A stretch of DNA of 6,157 nt from a bacterium. Its GTDB lineage: Bacteria > Patescibacteriota > Gracilibacteria > JAUYGZ01 > DAOVYC01. A program made the translations under genes and the position numbers. Positions 1 through 5,527 of the stretch are shown piece by piece (position 1 is the stretch's first letter; every line of letters starts with the position of its first letter). The notes under the pieces are model-generated. The model was not told the DNA's origin. It did no database searches and saw nothing but the letters and a program-made list of their open reading frames with translations. The stretch lies in NCBI GenBank assembly GCA_030635805.1, contig DAOVYC010000042.1:1-6157 (forward strand), read 5' to 3'.

Positions 1-10
1 AGAAAAAAAT

Positions 11-32
11 GCTACCAAAGGTAGCTTTTTTT
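11..32. terminator. Intrinsic terminator, probably bidirectional
   Basis: A perfect 6-bp stem GCTACC/GGTAGC (11-16 and 20-25) closes an AAA loop and is followed by seven T (26-32). Upstream, A3-A9 mirrors the T tract, so the hairpin could also end transcription arriving from the right. It most likely terminates a gene lying left of the window; no coding sequence for that gene is visible here. Confidence 0.85.
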
Positions 33-143
33 GATGGAAGGTGATGGGATGAGAAACCGTATTGTGTAGAGGATAAGAATTAGTACTTAGTTTGGAATGA
101 GAAATAGTACAGGGTGTGCTAAAGTACCCCTAGTTGATGATAG

Positions 144-245
144 GCGGTGAGATTCCCGTTGCTTAAGTATGCGGTGAACAAGGTGAACCGGATAATTAAG
201 TACGACGAAGTGCACCCGCTCCATGCGATGAAGAAGGAGTTTTGA
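144..245 (+). pseudogene. Possible decayed coding scrap (unrecognised)
   Basis: An open stretch runs from 144 to a TGA at 243-245, with a possible GTG start at 147 and a peptide ending HPLHAMKKEF. Its codons (GCG, GTG, CGG, CCG, CTC, GAC) and charged composition look like the C-terminus of a real protein rather than random AT-rich spacer. The frame 121-147, read separately, gives KVPLVDDRR before a stop, so a frameshift may have broken a longer gene. I do not recognise the family. It could equally be chance, or a small real ORF. The rest of 33-243 holds only an imperfect direct repeat (GAATTAGTAC at 77-86, GAAATAGTAC at 101-110) and nothing else I can name. Confidence 0.22.
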
Positions 246-257
246 AACTTTATAAAG
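245..257. promoter_or_regulatory. Upstream copy of fic operator core
   Basis: The 13-mer AAACTTTATAAAG at 245-257 is repeated exactly at 272-284 inside the fic promoter palindrome. Core centres are 27 bp apart. Only the inner CTTTATAAAG is symmetric here, so it could be a weaker second binding site for the same regulator, upstream of the -35 box. Confidence 0.5.
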
Positions 258-266
258 GACTCTTGT

Positions 267-295
267 TTGACAAACTTTATAAAGTTTGATAAAAT
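267..295 (+). promoter_or_regulatory. Sigma70-type promoter of fic gene
   Basis: A perfect -35 box TTGACA (267-272) is followed by a 17-bp spacer and a -10 box TAAAAT (290-295, 5 of 6 matches). By usual geometry +1 falls at about 302, the A of the fic ATG, which predicts a leaderless or nearly leaderless mRNA. The spacer is almost wholly taken up by an 18-bp palindrome, so a bound repressor would block polymerase directly. Confidence 0.8.
271..288. promoter_or_regulatory. Perfect 18-bp palindromic operator in fic promoter
   Basis: CAAACTTTATAAAGTTTG is identical to its own reverse complement over all 18 bases. It starts inside the -35 box and ends just before the -10 box. The adjoining gene begins with an XRE-like HTH domain, whose relatives bind such dyads as dimers, so autorepression by the HTH-Fic protein is the simplest reading (inference). 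Confidence 0.72.
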
Positions 296-301
296 GCAGG
301 T

Positions 302-1222
302 ATGGATATAAGGCAAAAACTAAACATCATTCAGAAACTTTCAAAGCTGACCCAGGTTCAGTTGGCGGATAGGCTGAACGTGTCTTTTCCAACTCTGAAT
401 AGCTGGATTAATGGACGATCACAACCGCATTCCAAAAAAACAGAGGTGATAGACAAGCTTTATCTGGAATGCACCGGGCAAAAAATAATTCCAAAAAATA
501 ATCTTCAGGCAAAAAAAGATATAATATTAAAAAAGAGTAAAAAATTTCCAAATATAATCGGAAATATAAAAAAAAGACCTGATATTTTTGATCAATTTAT
601 CCTTTCTTTAACATATAATACAAACGGTATTGAAGGATCAACTCTTACGGAAAATGACACGGCGGCTATTCTTTTTCACAATATCACCCTAAAAAATAAA
701 GATTTAATAGAACATCTGGAAGCTAAAAATCATCAGTCGGCAATGGAATATTTGTTTAGTAATGTTAGAAAGAATTACAAAATAACGGAAAAGTTTATAT
801 TGGAGTTGCATCATATTTTAATGAATAGTATCAGGGCGGATGCAGGACGTTATAGAATTCATGGAGTAAGGATTGTAGGGGCTAATGTGCCAACAGCTAA
901 TTATTTAAAGATACCTGTTTTAATGCGGGGATTGGTCGCAGAAATTAACAGGAAACAAGAGGATATAATTTCTCATATTTCTAAAATTCATAGTAAATTT
1001 GAGCAAATTCACCCATTTTCTGACGGGAATGGAAGGATTGGGCGACTAATTATGACAACAATGTTTTTAGGAGCGAATTTGCCACCAGCTATAATCGAGA
1101 AAAAGCAAAAACAATTTTATTACAAATATCTTCAACAATCTCAACAGAAAGAAGAATATGATTTATTGGAAGACTTTTTTTGTGACTCTGTCTTAAATGG
1201 ATTTGAAATACTTGAAGGATAA
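302..1222 (+). CDS. HTH-Fic fusion protein (Fic/DOC AMPylase family)
   Basis: Fic proteins usually transfer AMP from ATP to a hydroxyl of a target protein. The 306-residue product has an XRE-like HTH at about residues 3-60 (helices near 18-26 and 28-38), a basic linker to about 95, and a Fic core to the C-terminus. The catalytic motif HPFSDGNGRIGR is intact at 237-248, with catalytic His237 and Arg245. A class II-type inhibitory motif TNGIEG (107-112) supplies Glu111, so activity is probably self-restrained without a separate antitoxin. The target-docking flap lies near 184-203. ATG 302 is the only sensible start: an in-frame TAA sits at 290-292. There is no Shine-Dalgarno, consistent with a leaderless mRNA from the promoter just upstream. 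Coding DNA looks A-richer than neighbouring genes, hinting at acquisition. The Kazal gene converges with a gap of only 6 bp. The target is unknown; the family is very likely right. Confidence 0.93.
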   Translation: MDIRQKLNIIQKLSKLTQVQLADRLNVSFPTLNSWINGRSQPHSKKTEVIDKLYLECTGQKIIPKNNLQAKKDIILKKSKKFPNIIGNIKKRPDIFDQFILSLTYNTNGIEGSTLTENDTAAILFHNITLKNKDLIEHLEAKNHQSAMEYLFSNVRKNYKITEKFILELHHILMNSIRADAGRYRIHGVRIVGANVPTANYLKIPVLMRGLVAEINRKQEDIISHISKIHSKFEQIHPFSDGNGRIGRLIMTTMFLGANLPPAIIEKKQKQFYYKYLQQSQQKEEYDLLEDFFCDSVLNGFEILEG

Positions 1223-1228
1223 GGAGTG

Positions 1229-1474
1229 CTACCCACACTCGCCCTCACTGATCTTGACGAACTTTTTTGATTGCGCTTCGAGACAAGCCTGGCAGAGGTT
1301 GCCAAAGGTTTCTTTGGTTTCTTCTGATTCGGCGCAGACGGGTTGATATTGCTCGGTGCAAACCTGGACTCCTTTGAATACCTGGCATTCGTCCGGAAGA
1401 GCAGGTGATCCCAGGTATTTGGAGGCGACAAAGATGACGATACCGATGATGATAAGAACAAGATATTTTTTCAT
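1229..1474 (-). CDS. Membrane-anchored Kazal-type domain protein
   Basis: This 81-residue protein has a Lys-Lys start and a hydrophobic segment at about residues 4-17, acting as a signal anchor or signal peptide, so the rest is likely outside the membrane. The exported part carries six cysteines (30, 39, 47, 61, 64, 80) in a Kazal-like pattern: C39-x7-C47 with the typical YQPVC, then an FGNLCQAC block and a final GEC. Kazal domains are usually serine-protease inhibitors stabilised by three disulfides. The C47-C61 spacing is about three residues longer than the common form. Inhibition is inferred from family; the reactive-site loop near C39-C47 cannot be matched to a protease. The start is the ATG at 1472-1474 with no clear Shine-Dalgarno. 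It is transcribed away from the antiporter and ends 6 bp from the fic stop. It may block proteases of a host or competitor, or one of its own. Confidence 0.8.
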   Translation of the reverse strand: MKKYLVLIIIGIVIFVASKYLGSPALPDECQVFKGVQVCTEQYQPVCAESEETKETFGNLCQACLEAQSKKFVKISEGECG

Positions 1475-1490
1475 GAGGATAGGGGGTTAA

Positions 1491-1518
1491 TTTACAGTTT
1501 ACAGTTTACAATTTACAT
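1491..1518. repeat. Heptamer array, TTTACAN x4
   Basis: Four contiguous 7-bp units run TTTACAG, TTTACAG, TTTACAA, TTTACAT. They lie in the divergent gap between the Kazal gene and the antiporter, 17 bp upstream of the Kazal start. Confidence 0.85.
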
Positions 1519-1537
1519 TCAAGATACAATTTATCAA
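1510..1537 (-). promoter_or_regulatory. Candidate promoter for Kazal gene
   Basis: On the minus strand TTGATA (1532-1537), a 16-bp spacer and TAAATT (1510-1515) form a modest sigma70-like pair, placing +1 near 1503 and leaving a leader of about 29 nt. The -10 box lies inside the TTTACAN heptamer array. AT-rich DNA makes chance matches common, so this is tentative. Confidence 0.3.
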
Positions 1538-1567
1538 GTTTTAATGGAGCAGAGGAGCTGATATTTA

Positions 1568-1584
1568 CTAGAAAAGAATTCTAG
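1568..1584. promoter_or_regulatory. Small inverted repeat upstream of antiporter
   Basis: CTAGAA (1568-1573) and TTCTAG (1579-1584) form a perfect 6-bp inverted repeat with a 5-base spacer, 29 bp before the antiporter ATG. It could be an operator or a leader hairpin. No confident promoter boxes were found around it. Confidence 0.35.
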
Positions 1585-1613
1585 GGTAATCTTCGGAGTG
1601 ATTTAAATTAATT

Positions 1614-2570
1614 ATGTTTCTTACGTATTTTTTGTTTGTTATCGGGTTTGTAATTTTGATCAAAGGAGCAGGTCTTCTTGTGGATGGTGCCAGTTCTTTG
1701 GCGAAACGATTTAAGGTTTCAGATATAGTTATTGGTCTCACGATTGTTGCCTTTGGGACTTCGGCGCCGGAATTGGTGGTGAATATTTTTGCGAGTTTTG
1801 CGGGGAGTAATGAAATAGCGATAGGTAATATATTTGGTAGTAATATTTCTAATATTTTCCTTATCTTGGGAATTACGGCTCTCATTTGTCCGATTACGGT
1901 AAAAAAAGGGACGATTTATAAGGAGATTCCCTTTAATTTATTGGGAGTTTTGATGTTGGGAGTGGCTTTGAACGATATAATTTTTGATGGGGCTGTTTTG
2001 TCTGTTCTTTCCAGAGCGGATGGGCTGATGCTCATAGGGTTTTTCATTATATTCCTTTATTATACATTTGGTATTGAAAGAGTTTCTGATGATGAAACGG
2101 GGAAAGTAAAAAAATATTCTCTGACCCCTTCTTTGCTGATGATTGCAGGGGGGATGTTGGGGTTGACTTTTGGCGGGAAGTGGATAGTGGATGGGGCTAT
2201 CGATATTGCGATGCGTTTTGGAATGAGTGAAGCATTTATAGGTTTGACCATAGTGGCGATAGGCACTTCGCTTCCGGAGCTTGCCACTTCTGTTGTGGCG
2301 GCTCGTAAGGGAAGGGTGGATATTGCGATTGGGAACGTGGTGGGGTCGAACGTCTTCAATGTTCTTTGGATTTTGGGTTTAAGTTCCATCATTCGTCCAA
2401 TAGTATTTTCGAGTGAGCTGAACATTGATCTCTTGGTGGTTATTGCGTCTACGATTCTCCTTTTTATTTTTATGCATACAACCAAGCCTCATAGAATAGA
2501 CAGGAAAGCAGGACTGATGTTTGTACTTTCGTATATGGTGTATATTGTTTACCTTGTGATGAGGGGGTAA
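1614..2570 (+). CDS. Calcium/sodium antiporter (CaCA family, YrbG-like)
   Basis: This 318-residue integral membrane protein is of typical length for bacterial CaCA cation exchangers, which export Ca2+ in exchange for Na+ (some also use K+). It shows the two inverted alpha-repeats of the family: GTSAPE at 48-53 followed by [10 protein letters not shown] at 71-80, and GTSLPE at 217-222 followed by [10 protein letters not shown] at 240-249. Glu53 and Glu222 are the expected ion-binding acids. The repeats sit in two groups of hydrophobic helices joined by a charged loop at about 155-168 ([13 protein letters not shown]). Start ATG 1614 is fixed by an in-frame TGA at 1599-1601; GGAGTG at 1595-1600 is 13 bases away, too far for a good ribosome site. 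It heads the + strand run, and its TAA stop is followed at once by a heptamer array. Ion specificity cannot be read from sequence alone. Confidence 0.93.
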   Translation: MFLTYFLFVIGFVILIKGAGLLVDGASSLAKRFKVSDIVIGLTIVAFGTSAPELVVNIFASFAGSNEIAIGNIFGSNISNIFLILGITALICPITVKKGTIYKEIPFNLLGVLMLGVALNDIIFDGAVLSVLSRADGLMLIGFFIIFLYYTFGIERVSDDETGKVKKYSLTPSLLMIAGGMLGLTFGGKWIVDGAIDIAMRFGMSEAFIGLTIVAIGTSLPELATSVVAARKGRVDIAIGNVVGSNVFNVLWILGLSSIIRPIVFSSELNIDLLVVIASTILLFIFMHTTKPHRIDRKAGLMFVLSYMVYIVYLVMRG

Positions 2571-2631
2571 TAAGCTGTAAGCAGTAAGCTGTAAGCAGTA
2601 AGCTGTAAGCAGTAAGCTGATAAGCCGTAAG
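2571..2631. repeat. Heptamer array, alternating TAAGCTG/TAAGCAG
   Basis: Seven exact units alternate TAAGCTG and TAAGCAG from 2571 to 2619, giving a 14-bp higher-order period, then a degenerate tail ATAAGCCG TAAG. The array begins at the base after the antiporter stop codon. A related array lies after lepB at 4133-4168. A weak 7-bp inverted repeat (AAGATTT 2629-2635, AAATCTT 2646-2652) overlaps its end. The remaining bases up to 2708 show no clear promoter. Confidence 0.95.
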
Positions 2632-2708
2632 ATTTAGTGGTTCAGAAATCTTGGGAGTAGGAACACTATCATGCTTAAGGTAGACTAAAGATTTAACTAA
2701 CGAGATAA

Positions 2709-3434
2709 ATGAGAACGAATGTGCTTTTGAATACTGTTGATATTCTGGGAACACAGATTCCTGTTGATTATCGGAAGAGCTTGAGAGCTCGAAGATTGAG
2801 TATCACTATGGATACTGATCTTACTTTGCGGGTGACTTTGCCGAATCGTTATTCGGAGAGGATGGTTCAGAAATTTATTCAGGAAAAACGACATTGGATT
2901 TTTCGCTCTTATCACTCGTTGCGCAGGAGAAGGGAAAAGAGTTTTGAGATTAAGTTTGAAGACGGATCGCCTATTTTGTTTTTGGGAGAGTGGTATACTT
3001 TGAGAATTGAAGTTGATTCAGATTTGCGAGCCCGGGTTGAGCTTCTGGACAATGAGATGCTGGTGAAGGCTTCGGGCAATTCTTTTGTTAAAAGCGTTTT
3101 GAAGAGATTTTACAGAGCGAAAGCTCGCGAAGTTATTTCCGATGTAGTTGCGTGTTACGCGAATAAGCTAAATCTTTCTTACAAAAGAATATCTATTCGA
3201 GATCAGAAAACCCGGTGGGGTAGTTGCAGTAGCGCAGGGAATTTAAATTTTAGTTATCGACTGGTGATGATGCCACTGAAAGTGATAGATTATGTGGTTG
3301 TGCACGAGCTATGTCATTTGAAAGAAATGAATCATTCCAAGAGGTTCTGGGTGTTGGTTTCGAAAGTTCTTCCAGATTACAAGGAGAGGAAGAAGTGGCT
3401 TGTCGATAATTCTTGTGGGCTAAAGATTTTTTGA
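2709..3434 (+). CDS. YgjP-like (DUF45) zinc metallopeptidase
   Basis: This 241-residue protein matches the YgjP/DUF45 family (COG1451), putative cytosolic zinc peptidases of the SprT/WLM type with poorly known substrates. The N-terminal half (about 15-115) contains the family's basic RRLSITMD strand region and the LGEWYTLRI segment at 92-100. The C-terminal catalytic half has TRWGSC at 168-173, zinc site HELCH at 199-203 (His199, Glu200, His203) and NHS at 208-210, whose His209 is the likely third ligand. All key residues are present. No signal peptide or membrane segment is seen. ATG 2709 follows an in-frame TAA at 2706-2708, so no longer form is possible; the ribosome site is weak at best. 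The TGA stop at 3432-3434 overlaps by one base an ATG in frame with signal peptidase I. TGA stop use argues for the standard bacterial code. Confidence 0.9.
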   Translation: MRTNVLLNTVDILGTQIPVDYRKSLRARRLSITMDTDLTLRVTLPNRYSERMVQKFIQEKRHWIFRSYHSLRRRREKSFEIKFEDGSPILFLGEWYTLRIEVDSDLRARVELLDNEMLVKASGNSFVKSVLKRFYRAKAREVISDVVACYANKLNLSYKRISIRDQKTRWGSCSSAGNLNFSYRLVMMPLKVIDYVVVHELCHLKEMNHSKRFWVLVSKVLPDYKERKKWLVDNSCGLKIF

Positions 3435-3468
3435 TGGGGTTTCTGAAATTCAAGCTGTTTGTTATTTC

Positions 3469-3497
3469 TTGCAAGGAGCTGGGTGTTTCGCTACAAT
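3469..3497 (+). promoter_or_regulatory. Candidate promoter for lepB
   Basis: TTGCAA (3469-3474), a 17-bp spacer and TACAAT (3492-3497, preceded by GC) make a plausible sigma70 promoter. +1 would fall near 3504, about 23 bases before a GTG at 3527 in the signal peptidase frame. The same GCTACAAT string occurs upstream of yidD at 5549-5555. If real, it places the signal peptidase start downstream of the ATG at 3434. Confidence 0.5.
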
Positions 3498-3526
3498 CCA
3501 ACTACAAAAATTCTAGAAAATATTCT

Positions 3527-4135
3527 GTGACCAAAGATAAAATTAAAAATCCGTTTATTCAGTTTATTGTTGATGTGATAGTCAATTCTGTGATTATCAT
3601 TATCATTTTTTATATTATTCAGCATTTTCTGGCGGCTCCTTTTCAGGTTATCGGGAACTCCATGGTAGATACGCTCCATGATCATGAATATATTATCGTG
3701 AGTAAAATTGAATATATTATTCATCCGCCGGAGAGGGGAGATATTATTGTTTTTAAGCCACCAAGTAACGGTAAAGATTATTACGTGAAACGTATTATCG
3801 GTATTCCCGGTGACACAGTTTCCCTGACGAAGGGAAAAGTTTTTGTGAATGGGAAAGAAGTGAGTGAGCCTTATCTTAGTGAAGGAGCTTCGACATGTAT
3901 AGTTGCCCGGATGTCATCTTGTCCAAATGATAATAAGGCGTATGTGGTGACTGATGATGAATATTTTGTTCTTGGTGATAATCGGGAAGGAAGTTCGGAT
4001 TCGCGTTCCTGGCGTGATTCTGATAATCAAGAATTTCCGTTTATAAAACGAGATGATATTGCCGGAAAGGCGCGTTTTGTGTTGTTGCCTATTACTTCTA
4101 TTCGAGCGATTCCGCAGCATCAGATAAACATATAA
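3527..4135 (+). CDS. lepB: Signal peptidase I
   Basis: Signal peptidase I removes signal peptides from exported proteins at the outer face of the cytoplasmic membrane. Numbered from the GTG at 3527 (202 residues), the order is: short basic N-terminus, one membrane segment at about 11-33, GNSM at 43-46 with nucleophile Ser45, the strand block RGDIIVFKPP (70-79), VKRIIGIPGD with general base Lys88, and GDNREGSSDSR (150-160). All catalytic boxes are intact. Cys124 and Cys132 could form a disulfide in the external domain. Two starts compete. ATG 3434 overlaps the previous stop (TGATG), suggesting coupled translation, but adds 31 unusual residues. GTG 3527 gives the usual N-terminal length and lies just after a promoter-like pair; I prefer it moderately. 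A TTG at 3413 is unlikely. The TAA stop is the first triplet of a heptamer array. Confidence 0.9.
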   Translation: MTKDKIKNPFIQFIVDVIVNSVIIIIIFYIIQHFLAAPFQVIGNSMVDTLHDHEYIIVSKIEYIIHPPERGDIIVFKPPSNGKDYYVKRIIGIPGDTVSLTKGKVFVNGKEVSEPYLSEGASTCIVARMSSCPNDNKAYVVTDDEYFVLGDNREGSSDSRSWRDSDNQEFPFIKRDDIAGKARFVLLPITSIRAIPQHQINI

Positions 4136-4168
4136 GCAGTAAGCAGTAAGCTTGTAAGCAATAAGCTC
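4133..4168. repeat. Heptamer array, TAAGCAG-type
   Basis: Units run TAAGCAG, TAAGCAG, TAAGCTTG (8 bp), TAAGCAA, TAAGCTC. The first TAA is the stop codon of lepB, so the array and the gene share bases. It resembles the 2571-2631 array but is more degenerate. Confidence 0.88.
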
Positions 4169-4173
4169 TAGAT

Positions 4174-4187
4174 TTTAAGTTTTAAGT
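4174..4187. repeat. Short heptamer pair, TTTAAGT x2
   Basis: Two exact TTTAAGT units end 3 bases before the purQ start codon at 4191. Together with the preceding TAAGCAG array they fill nearly the whole lepB-purQ gap, leaving no room for a Shine-Dalgarno. Confidence 0.65.
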
Positions 4188-4190
4188 TTC

Positions 4191-5504
4191 ATGATTAAGA
4201 TTGCAGTAATTTTGTTTCCGGGGACGAATTGTGAAGAAGAAACAATTAGAATGCTTAAAGATTGCGGGATGGAGGGGGAGCTTTTTCGGTGGAATAGAAA
4301 TTATGAAGAATTGAGAAAATTCGATGGTTATGTTATAGCAGGTGGTTTTAGTTATGAGGATCGGGGGAGAAGTGGCTTAGTGGCTTCTTTTGATCCGATT
4401 ATGAACGTTATTCGAGAGGAAGCGAATAAGGGCAAAGTGGTTTTGGGGATTTGCAACGGGGCGCAGATTTTAGTGGAGACCGGATTGGTTCCCGGATTTG
4501 ATGATCAAAAATTATCCATGTGTTTAGCCTGGAATAAACGTATTAAAGATGGTGAGGTTTATGGAGACTGGGTAAGTAAATGGACATATATGAAAATGGA
4601 TATTCCTCGCGGGAGATGTGCTTTTAATGATTTTGATGAAAATGTTATTTTACGGGTTCCTATTGCTCATGGAGAGGGAAGATTTGTTTCTAACGAAAAA
4701 GATCTTTTGGAAAGGTTGATTGAAAATGAGCAGACTGCTTTTCGATATTGTGATGAAGAAGGTAATTTTATAGACGAATATCCGGTAAATCCAAACGGAG
4801 CCATGTATAATTTATCGGCGGTTTGTAATGAAGAGGGAAATGTAATGGCAATGATGCCTCATCCGGAAAGGACGCTGAAAGCTTTGGATAGTAAATATAT
4901 GAATCATATTTTTCAGTCTATGAAGGGGTGGATTGGGGCTCACGAGCGGAATCCTTCGACAAGCTCAGGACTTCGGGAGCGGAAGAAGATGAAATATAGT
5001 TTGGCAGAGATGCCGGAAGTTCAAGCATCTTTGTTGGTCAGTCTAATTATTACCGATAATGAGGAATGGACACTTGATCAAACAGTTAAATCTCTTGGCT
5101 TTGATGATGTAAACTTAAAGAAGCGGGTGTGGTGGGGAATAGAGACGGATAATGATGATGTGGAGGCGGTGGTGAATAAGATTGTAGAGACGGGAGAATT
5201 GGCTAATTTGAATAAGGAAAAGGTGGAGACTATTATTGAAGATTCAAAATTACAAGATTCAAGATTACAAAATTCAAGATTACAAAATTCAGGGGAAGCT
5301 TTTTTGGTTCAGCAGATGGATGACATGAAGAGCATGATGAAGACCGAGTATTTTCAGTCACACTATCCTGAACTGAAAATTAAAAATATTCATCGGGGAA
5401 TTTTGTGGACATTGGAAGGAGCGGATGGGGATAAGGCGAAAGAGATTGTAGATAAGTTTGTATTGCATAATCCGCATTCGATGACAGTCGCAAAGTTTTC
5501 TTAA
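4191..5504 (+). CDS. purQ: PurQ glutaminase fused to tandem PurS-like domains
   Basis: PurQ releases ammonia from glutamine for formylglycinamidine ribonucleotide synthase (purine step 4); PurS links PurQ to PurL. Residues 1-250 are a class I glutamine amidotransferase: FPGTNCEEE near the start, AGGFSYEDRGRSG at 50-62, nucleophile Cys88 in GICNGAQ, and His224/Glu226 in MPHPER. Residues 267-348 resemble PurS, and 369-436 look like a second copy: WGIETDNDDVEAVVNKIV (315-332) pairs with WTLEGADGDKAKEIVDKFV (406-424). Such doubling recalls the N-domain of long PurL (inference). The joint at 251-266 holds PSTSSG from a dispersed-type repeat; 352-367 is an RLQNS array. Usual small PurQ is about 225-260 residues, so 437 is long. 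ATG 4191 has no visible ribosome site. Met267 (ATG 4989, GGGAG upstream) could start PurS separately. The PurL gene is not adjacent. The PurQ call is firm; the PurS part is probable. Confidence 0.9.
   Translation: MIKIAVILFPGTNCEEETIRMLKDCGMEGELFRWNRNYEELRKFDGYVIAGGFSYEDRGRSGLVASFDPIMNVIREEANKGKVVLGICNGAQILVETGLVPGFDDQKLSMCLAWNKRIKDGEVYGDWVSKWTYMKMDIPRGRCAFNDFDENVILRVPIAHGEGRFVSNEKDLLERLIENEQTAFRYCDEEGNFIDEYPVNPNGAMYNLSAVCNEEGNVMAMMPHPERTLKALDSKYMNHIFQSMKGWIGAHERNPSTSSGLRERKKMKYSLAEMPEVQASLLVSLIITDNEEWTLDQTVKSLGFDDVNLKKRVWWGIETDNDDVEAVVNKIVETGELANLNKEKVETIIEDSKLQDSRLQNSRLQNSGEAFLVQQMDDMKSMMKTEYFQSHYPELKIKNIHRGILWTLEGADGDKAKEIVDKFVLHNPHSMTVAKFS
4944..4984. repeat. Dispersed-type repeat at PurQ/PurS joint with 8-bp flanks
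   Basis: The core ATCCTTCGACAAGCTCAGGA (4951-4970) matches, from memory, a repeat unit commonly scattered through bacterial genomes and often seen translated as PSTSSG. It is flanked by exact 8-bp direct repeats GAGCGGAA at 4944-4951 and 4977-4984, 33 bp apart (11 codons), so one flank plus insert leaves the frame intact. Copy number elsewhere in this genome is unknown. Confidence 0.7.
5241..5293 (+). repeat. In-frame 15-bp array inside purQ ORF (RLQNS)
   Basis: Units ATTCAAG (7 bp) and ATTACAAA/G (8 bp) alternate, making a 15-bp period equal to five codons. It is translated as KLQDS, RLQNS, RLQNS at residues 353-367. Positions 5264-5289 are identical over 26 bases to 5865-5890 in the yidD-sufU gap. 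The repeat falls between the two PurS-like domains, where a linker would tolerate insertion. Confidence 0.93.
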
Positions 5505-5512
5505 AACTTTGC
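5490..5512 (+). terminator. AT-rich hairpin over the purQ stop codon
   Basis: GCAAAGTTTT (5490-5499) and AAAACTTTGC (5503-5512) form a perfect 10-bp stem with a CTT loop; the TAA stop (5502-5504) lies at the loop edge. No T tract follows, so it is not a standard intrinsic terminator. It may slow transcription, protect the 3' end or only be a weak terminator. Confidence 0.45.
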
Positions 5513-5527
5513 TCAAAGGTAAAATTC

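Noticed and set aside
144..301. Separate antitoxin (FicT/VbhA-like) gene upstream of fic
   Set aside because: The inhibitory TNGIEG motif is already inside the Fic protein, and the short open stretch here lacks a [S/T]xxxE[G/N] motif.
119..316. Minus-strand 65-codon open frame upstream of fic
   Set aside because: It runs through the fic promoter, operator and start codon, and the product looks like translated spacer.
1141..1461. Minus-strand open frame of 106 codons overlapping the fic end and the Kazal gene
   Set aside because: Ser/Pro/Lys-rich, low-complexity product with no family feel; it overlaps the Kazal gene on the same strand in another frame and is best explained as its shadow.
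2060..2485. Minus-strand 141-codon open frame inside the antiporter gene
   Set aside because: The opposite strand encodes a clear CaCA exchanger with both alpha-repeats; this is its complement.
2571..2631. CRISPR array
   Set aside because: Units are only 7 bp and contiguous, with no unique spacers and no cas genes nearby.
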